The notes beneath the pieces are model-generated. The model was not told where the DNA came from. It did not search any database and saw nothing but the letters and a program-made list of their open reading frames with translations. Of a DNA stretch of 64,000 bases, positions 35,621 through 45,622 are shown piece by piece. How positions within the stretch are numbered: the first letter of the stretch is position 1; the number at the start of each line of letters is the position of its first letter. The translations under genes were made by a program, and so were the position numbers. Source of the stretch: Rapana venosa (lineage: Eukaryota; Mollusca; Gastropoda; Neogastropoda; Muricidae); NCBI GenBank assembly GCA_028751875.1, contig CM054134.1:49220738-49284737 (forward strand), read 5' to 3'.

Positions 35621-36149
35621 CACGCGCGCGGGGCAGGCCCACTGAATTGGAAGTACAGAAAAGACAGACTGTAACCCATACTGTCGAGGAAAATTAAGAA
35701 AACTAGCTGTTTTCAAAAAAACGTATTTCTGAGAGGAAAATAAAACGCCCTATAGATGCCGGTAGTTTACAGTTACTACATATAGTTCTATCGTGCCTAC
35801 TAAGTTTAAACATCAAATATGACATTATCAGCTAAGACAACAGTATACATTCTATAGTGAGCGCATGGAACTGATGGAAAGAGGGCATGGCAGTGTATCA
35901 AACAGGGGCCAGCGCTCTCTGCTGCTAACAACACCACGTTCCCAAGCATCATCACTGGTTAAGTGCTGCTGGAATAAGTCGTGTTTCAACTCGCTCATTT
36001 CTAGCCTTGGTTTGCCCAGTGTTTTTGCTTACTTCCCTCTTTATGACTAAATCCTTCCAGAGTTCAGAGTTCTCTCCTCATCTCTTGTCTCTCTGTCTCT
36101 GTCTCTCTTTGTTCTCTGCTCTGTCTGTCAGTCTGTCTGGCTCTCTCTC

Positions 36150-36841
36150 TCTTCTCTGGGTTGATGTGATCGTTTTTAAATGTTTGGGGAATTATATATT
36201 GGACATATTATCTTTGAAATACACTCTCTGTCTCGGTCTCTGTCGCTCTCTCACCTTTTTATCGTTTTGCTTATAGTTGTCGTGTATCCTTGTTGAAGGA
36301 TTCTCGTATTTTATATTTTCAATACTTATTGGACCTTGTCTCTGTCTTAAGTCTTAATGGGTGCCCTAATTCAATATCTATTGTTATGTGTAACAAGTAT
36401 ATGTACATTTGATAAAGTGTAGATGTTTATCTTTATGACTATTAAGTTTGGTTGTTATTCTTGGTTTTGTTGTTGATGGTTGTTGTTTCTTTTTCTCTTT
36501 TTTTCTTCTTTGTCGGTTTGGTTTTTCTTTCTCTTTTGTTTGTTTGTTTGCTTTGGTTGTGGTTGGTGTTTTTCCGGGGTGTGGGTGGGGGTTGTGTTTT
36601 TTAGGGTCTTTTTTTATTAGTTTGGCTTTGGGGGGGGGGGGAGGTTTGTTGGGGGGGGGGGGGGGGGTTAGTATTTTGAAAAGGGTTAATTCCCAATGTT
36701 TCTACCTGTGAGACTTGTATAAGTGTCGGGTTATTATTTAGATGTATCCTACGGGGCGGGGACTGGATGTAAAAAAAGCACATGAGTGCTTATTCTGTAT
36801 CCTCGAAAATAAAGAATTTGTCATTGAAGTGTCATTGTCAT
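36150..36841 (+). repeat. R1 repeat with hairpin tail module
   Basis: Starts near GTTGATGTGATCGTTT, passes AATTATATATTGGACATATT, CTTATAGTTGTCGTGTATCC, ATTTTCAATACTTATTGGAC and TATCTATTGTTATGTGTAAC, a T/G-rich tract and G12-G17 runs. It ends with the module at 36743-36841 (CTACGGGGCGGGGACTGGAT, AGCACATGAGTGCTTATTC, CTCGAAAATAAAG) and a (TCATTG)n-like tail. The same layout lies at 50340-50958, and a degraded form at 33900-34537. It looks like the 3' end of a LINE or a long non-autonomous element. Confidence 0.65.
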
Positions 36842-36844
36842 CTG

Positions 36845-36867
36845 TCTCTTCTCTGTCTCTCTGTTCA

Positions 36868-36902
<35 letters not shown>

Positions 36903-37265
36903 ACTCTCTCTGTGATTTGTATGCCTGGGTTTTGTTACAGGAAGTTGTGTTGAATTCCTCAACGGTGGTTTTATCTCTTGAATCTCTCACCCTTTTCCAC
37001 CCACTCACTCAGTCTGAGTCTCTGTGTCTTAGTCTCTGTCTGTCTGTTGTCTTCTGTGGGGCTGTCATCCGTCTGTTGTTTTATGTCGTCCATCCACTAT
37101 TCTCTCTCTTCTCTCTCTCTCTTCTCTCTCTATCTCTTCCATCCACAATCAGTCTGCGGTCTCTGTGCCTTAGTCTCTGATCTGTCTGTCCGTCCTGTCA
37201 TGTTTGTCTGTACTATCTGTCTGTCTGTCCGTCGTCCGTCCGTCCTGTCTGTTGTCTGTCTCTCT
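36845..37265. repeat. (CT)n and TCTGTC-rich tracts
   Basis: (CT)n 36868-36912 and TCTGTCTG-rich stretches 37015-37265. Serine/leucine-rich frames here are read-throughs. Confidence 0.85.
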
Positions 37266-37737
37266 GCCTTTGTCTCAGTCTCTACCTTCCCCCCCCACTC
37301 CACCAAACAAAAACGCTTTCGTCAGTGAGTTATGTGAGGTTCTGCTGAATGGCTGTTAAAGCTTTAACAGCAATAAATTTTGTTCGTTGTTTTTACCCTG
37401 CGAAAAATTATAATAATCACGTTTACAATGTACCGGTGTTTGTTGCAGATGTTAAACCACAATAAAGAATCCATGTCATGACGATTATGTGGGCAGTTTT
37501 GAATTGTTTTTACTTATTGGTTAAATATGTGTTTATTCCCAGTCCTCTTCCGACTGTCCCCTTGTGAATGGGCTTGTAAGCTGACCACAATAAACCATTG
37601 GCATTGTCATTGTCTCCCCCCTTCCAGTATTTAAAAATATATCAGTTGCATTTTCCCCCATTCCTCATCTGAAGCTTTGATGCCCACACTTATTTGGATT
37701 TTGCGTATGCGACCGTTTTTGTGGGTTTTAATGTGTG
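37266..37737. other. unannotated stretch
   Basis: No gene recognised. ACAATAAAGAATCCATGTCA at about 37451 and ACAATAAACCATTGG followed by CATTGTCATTGTC at about 37588-37612 look like retroelement 3' ends with short tails. Confidence 0.4.
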
Positions 37738-37960
37738 CACAGTGGGTGACCGTTTTTGCAGCGCCTTGGCTTCAGTAGTTCCCCCAGCGTAAATGGGTAA
37801 CCTGCCCTCTTTAGGGTCAGGGAAGGAGGTTTAAAGCAGCGAGGGAGAGGAGTGGGCGCCGCCCCCTCAATATGTGGCCTAGTAGAAAGTGAGGTCTCTG
37901 ACGCCTCGTCCCTAGACCTTTAGGTTATGGGGGACTCCTTTACCTATTCCTTTACAAGGG
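37738..37960 (+). mobile_element. tRNA-5S SINE (family S5), 5'-truncated copy
   Basis: Begins within the 5S-like part (GTGGGTGACCG), then GCGCCTTGGCTTCAGTAG, CCTGCCCTCTTTAGGGTCAG, GTGGGCGCCGCCCCCTCAA and GTGAGGTCTCTGACGCCTCG. It is the same family as 55386-55680, opposite strand. Confidence 0.8.
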
Positions 37961-38015
37961 ATGTTATGCGCGCATCGCTCCACGGGACCTCAGGTTATAG
38001 AATCATCCGAAGGTA
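37961..38015 (-). repeat. isolated SINE core fragment
   Basis: CCACGGGACCTCAGGTTATA and ATCATCCGAAGG are, on the minus strand, the SINE core seen in families S1-S4 (GGATGAGACGATAAACCGAG, GGTCCCGTG). Head and tail are missing. Confidence 0.6.
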
Positions 38016-38163
38016 GTTGCAATTAATAATGATAATTCCCGACTCAGGCAAAGGCTGGGTGAAAATAAGGATGTGTCAACATTATGATATAACCCTGGAA
38101 ATTCAAGTTTATCAATCAGTTTCAAACCGTATTTATCTGAAGATGAGGAGGGGAGGGGGGGGG

Positions 38164-38620
38164 TGGATGCCTAGTGGTCTATCGTGTTGTGCTCGTGATC
38201 TGACGGCCAGGATCAAGCCATCACGGAAACGCCGTTTCAGCGTGGAATTTTATATGAAGTTAACTCTGTTACTGATCCACTACCCAAAAAAGTCCTTCGG
38301 ATGAGACTACAAACCGAGGCCCCGTGTGCGAACGCACGCAGAACATCTTGCGCACCCGTTAAAAACCTGTTCCGTCGTTTGGAAGAGTAGACCATTTCAG
38401 ACGAATTTGTTGTAAAACACTTCGATTTGTTTGTTTTTTACAAGATTCAGCGCTATATAAATTCCATATATTATTATTATTATTATTAAAACAACGCATG
38501 CAAGTAGGTGTCGTGTTTAGACACCATCCCTGAAGTCGGAATGCTGCTGCTTAATGGAGGGTAAAGACTGTTTGAGACGCAAAATCTCACCATTGGTGAA
38601 CATAGAAGCTCTAGGCGATG
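38164..38620 (+). mobile_element. tRNA-derived SINE (family S2) with L2-like tail
   Basis: The head GGATGCCTAGTGGTCTATCG keeps an A-box-like CCTAGTGG; the B box (GGATCAAGCC) is decayed. The core at 38290-38358 is nearly identical to that of the SINE at 2.8 kb (GTGCGAACGCACGCAGAACA). The tail differs: CACTTCGATTTGTTTG, CAGCGCTATATAAATTCC and (ATT)n to 38488, an L2-clade type 3' end. Beyond it, 38505-38620 (GTTTAGACACCATCCCTGAA, GTCGGAATGCTGCTGCTTAA) repeats the distal part of the minus-strand SINE at 9.93-10.04 kb. So either the family is composite or two elements are adjacent. Confidence 0.8.
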
Positions 38621-38803
38621 AACAGAAAAAACCAAAAGAAAACCCAACAATAAAAACTAAAGACGAACTCCGTTTCTGCACACAATGCTCTATTGGTGTG
38701 AAGTCGTATTGTTAACATCTTGCTTGCGAAAAAGATTTTCTATTCTTGTTTTTGCTTAGAGGAAAGATTGTTTAAACACGAATTTGAATATATTCTTAAA
38801 AGT

Positions 38804-39053
38804 GAGTGTGTAGGTGTGTGTATGTGTGTCGTGGTGGTGTGTGGGTGTTGTGCAACGCGTTATGATTTATTTTACACGTGTATGCATGTGTGTGTGCGTG
38901 CGCGCGCGTGTTCGCGCGTGCGTCCCTACGTTGCGTGTGGTGCGATGTGTGTGTGTATGTGTGTGAGAGAGAGAGGTCAGGCAGATAGACAGCGGAAATA
39001 CAGACATAGATAGAGACAGATAGAGACAAGAGAAAGAGTAAGACTGTGTGTGG

Positions 39054-39095
<42 letters not shown>

Positions 39096-39144
39096 TGTTT
39101 AGTGTGTGTGGTGTAGTGTGAAGTGGTGTGTGTTGTGTGTGTTT

Positions 39145-39176
<32 letters not shown>

Positions 39177-39190
39177 GAGAGAGAGAGCGA
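38804..39190. repeat. (GT)n and (GA)n arrays with GCGCGC tracts
   Basis: GT arrays 38804-38850, alternating GCGCGCGTG 38885-38930, (GT)n 39045-39135 and (GA)n 39145-39190. Confidence 0.92.
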
Positions 39191-39290
39191 GACAATGACA
39201 ATGACAATGACAAAATTTTCTTTTATTTCGAGGATAATGAATAAAGACTCAGTGCTTTTTTAATCCCATCCCCGCCCCGTAGGGTACATC
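39191..39290 (-). repeat. hairpin tail module, minus strand, (ATTGTC)n tail
   Basis: On the minus strand: GATGTACCCTACGGGGCGGG, GCACTGAGTCTTTATTC, CCTCGAAATAAAAGAAAA, then (TTGTCA)n. The tandem tail and CTACGGGGCGGGG prefix match the R1 copies. Confidence 0.75.
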
Positions 39291-39375
39291 TTAATAATAA
39301 CCCTACTCATATTCTCACAAAGTAGAGCAAAGGAAAAATAACCTTTCAAGAAACAAAAACAAAACAAACAAACAA

Positions 39376-39442
39376 GAATGAATGAATCTTTATTTTTCAG
39401 GGTAAAACAGAATAAGCATGCGCATACTTTTTTTCATCCAGA
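39376..39442 (-). repeat. hairpin tail module, minus strand, (CATT)n tail
   Basis: On the minus strand: CTGGATGAAAAAAAGTATGC, GCATGCTTATTCTG, CCTGAAAAATAAAGATTC, then (ATTC)n. A diverged module with a different tandem tail. Confidence 0.6.
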
Positions 39443-39660
39443 GAGAGAGAGCGAGAGAGAGACGGAGAGAGAGAGAGAAGAGAGAGAGATGAAGGAGAGA
39501 GGATGCAGCCAGCCAGCCAGACAAGACAGACAGAAAATCAGACAGGCAGGGGCAGAGAATTAAGAAGAGACAGAATGAACAGAAAGAAGAGGAAGAAAAG
39601 AATTTTTACACAATATTAACCTGAACTGCATCGTGACGGGTATCCCCCCCCCCCCAACAA
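39443..39660. repeat. (GA)n and CAGA-rich tracts
   Basis: GA arrays 39440-39495, then AGCCAGCC and GACAGACAG motifs, and a C10 run near 39646-39655. Confidence 0.8.
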
Positions 39661-39805
39661 AGAAACAAAACAAAACAAAATACACACACACACACAAACC
39701 ACACAAAACACCACAAAACCACAAACACACCACACAAACACACACCCAAACACACAAACACACACACACACAAAACCCACACACAAACACACACACAACA
39801 CACAA

Positions 39806-39838
<33 letters not shown>

Positions 39839-39868
39839 CACAAACACACAAACACACACACTCACTCT

Positions 39869-39901
<33 letters not shown>

Positions 39902-39930
39902 CACAACAAACAAACAACAACAGCAACAAC
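39661..39930. repeat. imperfect (CA)n array, about 270 bp
   Basis: CA/CAA/ACC repeats. Both strands carry long artefactual frames (VCVCVC and THTHTH). Confidence 0.95.
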
Positions 39931-40479
39931 GACCAACAAAAACAAATTCAGGAAGGAGAAGTTTCAAACCACAGTTCTATTTAGACGCTGAGATAGGCCG
40001 GTTTGCATAAATTATTAAGTAAAAAAAACAACAACAACAACCAGTGAAGGTCAGAAACGTAGACATTATACCACGATATTCGGGTACTAAAACCTTCACA
40101 CCTGCTTGAAATATTAAAATTTATTGAAGTATCGGAAGATAGACATTTTTATGCCGTGAAATCAACCACGATAATACCGAATTTCCCAAAAAAAAAAAAA
40201 GATCTTTTTAAAAAAAAAATACATCGTTCAAAATCACTGCAAGCGTTAAAGTTATATAGGGACCATGACGGTTTGGGAAATAGTGACGTTTCAGGGAAAT
40301 TCCCTGATTTCTTTGGAGTAGGACTGGCCTATATCTGGAGGTAGGCCAAGCAGTCAAGTCAATATACTCTTTAATTACTAGACATACAATATTATTTGGT
40401 ACGTCTCTTGACGTTTTCAGCCGTGCTGTTAGTAATTGATGTCAGTAAACGTGTACATATGTGTCAGATGTTTATGTTG
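39931..40479. other. unannotated stretch with a minus-strand pentamer tail
   Basis: No gene recognised. AGTCAAGTCAATATACTCTT at about 40352-40371 resembles a minus-strand (TTGAC)n retroelement end. Confidence 0.4.
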
Positions 40480-40559
40480 TGTGTGTATGTGTGTTGTTTT
40501 ACTGTGTGTGTGTGTTATTGTGGTGTTGTACTTTTGTGTGTGTGTGTGTGTGTGTGTGG

Positions 40560-40595
<36 letters not shown>

Positions 40596-40681
40596 GTGTG
40601 TGTGTGTGTGTGGTGTGTGTGTGCGCACGGCGAGAGCGTGCTTGCTTGAGTGAGTGTGTTGTTGTTATAGTTGTTGTTACA

Positions 40682-40712
<31 letters not shown>

Positions 40713-40781
40713 GTGTGTGTGTGTGTGTGTGTGCGGTGTGTTTGTATTGATGTTGTACGTGGTGTGTGTGTGTGTGTTGTG

Positions 40782-40825
<44 letters not shown>

Positions 40826-41080
40826 ATGTGGGCACGCTCGAGAGCTCTTGCTTGCTTGAGTGTGTGTGTGTTGTTATTGTGGTTGTACAGGTGTGTGTGT
40901 GTGAGTGTTGGTTATGGATGTGGTACAGTGGTAGTTGTGTGTGTGTGTGTGTGTGTGTGTGTGAGTGTGTCGTGCACGCGCGAGGCGCTTTGCTGCTTTG
41001 CGAGTGTGTGTGTGTTGTGTTGTACAGTGTGTGTGTGTGTGTTATTGATGTTGTAACAGTGTGTGTGTGTGTGGCTTTGT
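40480..41080. repeat. GT-rich higher-order repeat
   Basis: GT arrays alternate with recurring non-GT phrases: a GCTTGCTTGAGTG-type phrase at about 40640 and 40848 (diverged at 40990). A GTTGT(A/T)ACAG-type phrase ends units at about 40681, 40890, 41026 and 41060. Period is roughly 130-210 bp. Cys/Val frames are artefacts. Confidence 0.75.
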
Positions 41081-41344
41081 TAACACAGGGGGAGGGAGGG
41101 AGGAGGGGAGGAGAGAGAGAAGAGAGTGAGGAGAGAGGAGAGTGAGAGAGAGAGAGGATGAGGAAGACGGAGAGAGAGACGAGAGAGATGAGAGTGGGCG
41201 CGAGTGTATGTGAGGGGGTATTTATGATTGATTGATTATATTTAGTTTCCAAGGGTAACAGAGTAAGTGTGAAACTACTTTTTCATCCAGCTATTTCCCT
41301 TATTAGAGATGAATAATAATGGCAACTGGTAAATTCGTACAAAC

Positions 41345-41392
<48 letters not shown>

Positions 41393-41393
41393 T
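41081..41393. repeat. (GA)n tracts around a minus-strand tail module
   Basis: GA/GGA tracts 41085-41215. A diverged hairpin-type tail module on the minus strand lies at 41224-41292 (CTGGATGAAAAAGTAG, CACACTTACTCTGTTACCC, then an (AATC)n tail). (GA)n at 41349-41390. Confidence 0.7.
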
Positions 41394-41639
41394 ACGACAG
41401 TTACTATGCTATGTGTGTGTGAAAGAAGGGGAAGGGGTTTATGTCACGGTCTGTCAGTCACAAACATAGCATGTGAAACGTCTTGTCACACTATCCAATC
41501 GAAAAATATTTCATTAAAGGCCTACAGGGCACTGCTGTTTACTTAAGTTGTGAATTTTTTTACTGCGGATAGTTTTTTCAAGGTGTACGAATTAACTAAG
41601 GGACTGATGGTGTGTGTGTGATAAGGAGGAGGAAGGAAG

Positions 41640-41690
41640 GGGGGGGGGTGCGGGGGGGGGGGGGGGGGGGGGGGGTGGGGGGGGAGGAGA
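41640..41690. repeat. poly-G tracts
   Basis: Runs of G9 to G23 broken by single T, C or A. G-quadruplex potential. Confidence 0.9.
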
Positions 41691-41811
41691 CTGGCGTTTA
41701 AAAGACCTGATTCCCTGATTTTGTTGTGTGTAGATAAGATGTTGTAGTTTTACATACAAGGAAATCCGTTGTATGGCTAGTTTTAGGTATGTCTCCTTGA
41801 TCAATGGAAAG

Positions 41812-41922
41812 GATGACAAAATTACAAAACCGCATACACACGGGGACTGGATGTTAAAAAAAAGCACATAAGTGCTTATTCCATTATCCTTGATATAAAA
41901 GAATAAATAAATAAATAAAAAA
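41812..41922 (+). mobile_element. SINE family S1, 5'-truncated copy
   Basis: Begins at the equivalent of GACAGAATTTACAAAACCGC in the 2.7-kb copy, then CACGGGGACTGGATG, AGCACATAAGTGCTTATTC, CCTTGATATAAAAG and an (AATA)n tail. Head and core are missing. Confidence 0.75.
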
Positions 41923-42008
41923 GCATTCAGGCGTGTACACATTTCCCCCTTTTTATAATGATTGATTGTGAATGTATGTGTGTCAGCAAAATGACGTGAT
42001 GTGAGTGA

Positions 42009-42150
42009 GTGTGTGTGTGTGTGTGTGTGTTGTGTGTGTGTGTGTGTACGTGGCGGCATGCTAGCGTGCGTGCGCGCGCAAGTTTTTTAAAAAAAAAAAG
42101 TTCTTTTATATCGGAATGTATGGAAAATAAGCACTTTGTTTATCTTACAT

Positions 42151-42219
<69 letters not shown>

Positions 42220-42240
42220 TGCGTGCGCGCGCACTTGCGT
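42009..42240. repeat. (GT)n and (GCGT)n arrays
   Basis: GT arrays at 42009-42048 and 42154-42200, the second passing into (GCGT)n and GCGCGC to 42232. Alternating purine-pyrimidine, Z-DNA prone. Confidence 0.95.
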
Positions 42241-42428
42241 GAAAACGGAACACATAGTGTTTTCTGTATAAAAGCCATTTCCATAATTATTTCGGTCTGC
42301 ATACTTCGTTATCTTTTAACATTGCTATTTATACCATCATCATCAACAATTATTTATCATCAGATTGACTAAAGCTGTCATGACAATGTTACTTATACGT
42401 ATATGAGTCCGTCGGCCTGTTTTCCCCC

Positions 42429-42430
<2 letters not shown>

Positions 42431-42466
<36 letters not shown>
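42431..42466. repeat. 36-base poly-C run followed by (CT)n
   Basis: Uninterrupted C36, then (CT)n to 42488. Confidence 0.95.
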
Positions 42467-42468
<2 letters not shown>

Positions 42469-42649
42469 TCCTCTCTCTCTCTCTCTCTTTTCTCACTAAC
42501 CCACATGCTAGACTGTCAGGCAGGTCTGTCTGCTTTCAGTTGTAGGTAAGTTTTGCAGCTTACTGTCTATACTGGTTGGTTTCAATCAAGCCAGACCACT
42601 AGACCGCTTAACTGATCGCTTGAGCATTGAAAGTAAACAGTGTGGGATG

Positions 42650-42760
42650 GTGTGTGTGTGTGTGTGGGGGGGGGGGGGTCGGGCATTGAATTACTTAAGA
42701 AGGCATAATGTAGTCGTGGTGGGGTTTTGGTCCCCCCCCCCCTTCTACACACACAATCAC

Positions 42761-42798
<38 letters not shown>
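42650..42798. repeat. (GT)n, poly-G, poly-C and (GA)n cluster
   Basis: GT 42650-42665, G12 42666-42677, C10 42733-42742 and (GA)n 42765-42798. Confidence 0.92.
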
Positions 42799-42805
<7 letters not shown>

Positions 42806-43976
42806 CCTTTCAGTTTCAGTCAAGTCGCATACAACCGCATACTGTGAACTTGCTTGGGCCAGGGTTCTAATAAATATAATTAAATGTAAATACTTAAAGG
42901 AAAAAATAAAGCTAGTCAAGGTTAGAAGAGGTTGGGGAGGACGGGGAAGAGTATTACGAAATATATTCAATAACCCATAGACCTGCAAGCCTTTGAATTG
43001 AATATTTGGGCTTTTGTGATGATACGAGGACACACCCAGAGCCAACTGCTTCATATGTGTACTCAAGCTTTTATATCTGCCGTCGTTCAAGCATGAAGAA
43101 AGTGAAATGAAAGAGAATGAAGTGAAATAAAACGAAGTTCAACTGTGTCTTTGTATCAAACGCAAAATGATAAGCAAACAGTATTAAAGACTCAAGACTA
43201 TTTCTAAGTATCAAACGGTGTATCAGATTGGCTTCGTGCAAATTTTTTGTGGTACAAAATGTTCAGTCGAATAAAATCAGTTTAACATTTGCCCCACCAC
43301 CTTCCCCAACACACACCACACACACACTATTAAATGAAAGCGAACGGTTTCCGCTTAAGGTCTAAAAATAGACAAGGACCTGCTGTGGGTTGAAACACAC
43401 AAAGAAAGAATCAAGATTCAAGATTTAATTCCTTTCACCCCTTTTGGGCTATGGAGGATTACAAACGAAATCAACAGGAGAATAAACCTAACAGCAATAT
43501 ACCAAAAATAATATCAATACTAACAGGAACTGAAAAGCAAAAGGTCATCCCAAAATCATATGCAAACAGTATTAAAGACTCAAGACTATTTTTCAAGTAT
43601 ACAAATTTCTTTAAAAGACATAATCTACACTTGTGAAAGACAAGTGAAATTTCAAGAAATACCTGCAAATCTTATGAATTTTGAGAGAGACATGAGAACT
43701 TTTTCAAGATTTGCATTTCATTAGCAATGAAGGTCAACATAAAGAAAAAAACCACCCCCACACACAAAAACCCCAGGTAGAAAAGTTAGCTAAAACCAGA
43801 AAGAAACCATCAATAATTGCTTATCTCTCTCTCTGATATTACCAATCCATAACTATCATAAACCATGTGTTAGAATTGTTTAGATTTTTAAAAATTAAAA
43901 AATCAAGGGGCAATATTGTTCAAAAACAAGATATTTTTGCAGCAGAACAAAGACACCTTTCCTTACTGGATATGTA
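42799..43976. other. unannotated stretch with a 30-bp direct repeat
   Basis: GCAAACAGTATTAAAGACTC followed by AAGACTATTT occurs at 43174-43203 and 43562-43591, with weaker similarity beyond. AATCAAGATTCAAGATTTAA at 43409 resembles a minus-strand retroelement tail. No gene recognised. Confidence 0.5.
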
Positions 43977-44168
43977 ATGAAAGCTTTGATCAGGTTTGCA
44001 ATGGAGGTGGCAAGATACACAGTGGCTCTTGTCTTCATTGCATTAGGCTACTCCTGTTATTCTAAGAAGAATAGTGTCGACCATTTTACAAAAAATGTCC
44101 AGTCCAACCTAAATTCTAACAGCTGGTGTCCCTCGTGGTGGATTACTGGAGGGTGTGGGCAGCTCTTT
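43977..44168 (+). other. open frame of unknown status
   Basis: A plus-strand frame opens at an ATG at 43977 with a hydrophobic stretch (YTVALVFIALGYSCY) and runs on into a repeat copy at 44169. No family recognised. The frame's later part is repeat DNA, so it is probably not a gene, though a small membrane-protein exon cannot be excluded. Confidence 0.2.
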
Positions 44169-44345
44169 CAGTATATATATAATATCCCACCTTCTGGGAA
44201 ATTCTGTGCTGGAAAATTCTGTGCGTTTCCACTCTCTTTTTGTTTCTGTCTTTTTCTTTATGTTCTATCATCTTCTTGCTTATTTTCTGCCTTTACCATT
44301 CGTTTGTCTTCCTTTTTTTTCTTGCAAAATCTCTCAATATTCTAT
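44169..44345 (+). repeat. repeat family S6, 5' part
   Basis: CAGTATATATAATATCCCAC then AAATTCTGTGCTGGAAAATT and CTCTTTTTGTTTCTGTC. It matches the first half of the element at 59410-59713. Confidence 0.7.
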
Positions 44346-44563
44346 TTTATTTCATTATATAATAGTTTTACCTACAGCTGGAAACCAATATTGTTAACTA
44401 CTGGGAGAGTACAGGATGTTCATTTGCATTGCTGTTGCCTGTATTTGATTTTTCTTATGATTGTTTTTTGTACATTGAAGAAGAACAATGCCTGACAAAG
44501 ACAAGTCACGAAAAAAATGAAAGCACATTTCCCACCAATACCACAACAAAAAGTCGTAGAGAT

Positions 44564-45622
44564 TGGTCTTTTTACTGACCTGATGACAAGTGCAGCGGTC
44601 TTTTTGCTTCTTCTTCTTCATTCTCAAAGGCTAAGATAGCAACTATTGTTATCTGTGATATGAACGAAAAAGCGTTGCCCTGCCTCTAATTGCCTGACAA
44701 GTCAGGCCCTGCACATCTGACTTTGGCATGGGTGAGAAAGTCTGTTAAGTCTTTCTGGAAAAAAAGGCAGGAGAAATTGGACCAAGAAGGCCGGGAAAAT
44801 AGACGAGAAGGAGTTGACAAGAGAAAAGGAAACAAGGAGAAACAAAGAGAGGGTAGAAGAGGAAATTCCTAGCCACATAATTCCAGAAGGTGGGGATGTT
44901 ATTTATACTGACAAATGCAGTGGTCTTCTTACTGACTTGGTGACAAGTGCAGTGGTCTTCTTACTGACTTGGTGACAAGTGCAGTGGTCTTTTTACTGAC
45001 TTGGTGACAAATGCAGTGGTCTTCTTACTGACTTGGTGACAAATGCAGTGGTCTTTTTACTGACTTGGTGACAAATGCAGTGGTCTTTTTACTGACTTGG
45101 TGACAAATGCAGTGGTCTTCTTACTGACTTAGTGACAAGTGCAGTGGTCTTCTTACTGACTTGGTGACAAATGCAGTGGTCTTCTTACTGACTTGGTGAC
45201 AAGTGCAGTGGTCTTCTTACTGACTTGGTGACAAATGCAGTGGTCTTCTTACTGACTTGGTGACAAGTGCAGTGGTTTTCTTACTGAGTTGGTGACAAGT
45301 GCAGTGGTCTTCTTACTTGCGACAAGTTCAGCGGTCTTTTCACCTGGCGACAAGTTCAGTGGTCTTTTCACTTGGCGACAAGTTCAGTGGTCTTTTCACT
45401 TGGTGACAAGTTAAGTGGTCTTTTTTTATATTTATAAAAACGCACTTGGTGACAAGTTCAGTGGTCTTTTTACCCACTTGGCGACAAGTGCAGGGATTTT
45501 ATTTACTGACTTGGTGACAAGTGCAGTGGTCTTTTTTACTCAATTGAGGACAAATGCAGTGGGTTTTTAAAAAAACAACAACCTGACTTGATGAGAAATG
45601 CATTGGTCTTTTTGCTGTCACT
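44564..45622. repeat. 32-bp minisatellite, about 20 copies, split by an S6 element
   Basis: The unit is GACTTGGTGACAAGTGCAGT plus GGTCTTCTTACT (32 bp). About one unit lies at 44564-44605, left of the S6 element, and the rest at 44903-45622. Variants are AAATGCAGT versus AAGTGCAGT and CTTCTT versus CTTTTT. Units after 45300 are more diverged, and one has a TTTATATTTATAAAAACGC insertion at about 45424. Confidence 0.92.
44606..44910 (-). mobile_element. repeat family S6, full-length minus copy
   Basis: On the minus strand: CAGTATAAATAACATCCCCA, TTTCCTCTTCTACCCTCTCT, GGTCCAATTTCTCCTGCCTT, AGTCAGATGTGCAGGGCCTG and ACTTGTCAGG, then a (GAA)n-type end. It aligns along its full length with 59410-59713. 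It sits inside the 32-bp minisatellite. No A/B boxes and no coding frame are visible, so this may be a SINE of another origin or a non-autonomous element with a TATA-like start. Confidence 0.75.

Larger units (their letters stand above)
34250..37265 (+). repeat. 3-kb duplicated block, copy 1
   Basis: Nearly identical to 50671-53687 at an offset of 16421-16422 bases. The two differ by a handful of small changes, for example near 35690-35750 and one T near 36028. It ends inside a TCTGTC-rich tract, after which the copies go to unrelated sequence. It contains a tail module at 34442-34537, (GT)n arrays, an R1 repeat with tail module, and TCTGTC tracts. I recognise no gene in it. Frames such as 35865-36050 have no family resemblance. 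Confidence 0.93.

Noticed and set aside
36782..37328. Ser/Leu-rich frames of 116-132 codons
   Set aside because: They follow CT and TCTGTC tracts and are repeated only because the whole 3-kb block is duplicated.
40436..41252. Long Cys/Val and Thr/His frames on both strands
   Set aside because: They are translations of (GT)n/(CA)n arrays; dinucleotide repeats are open in several frames.
44564..45622. CRISPR-like array
   Set aside because: The units are contiguous 32-bp tandem copies with no unique spacers, in eukaryotic DNA.
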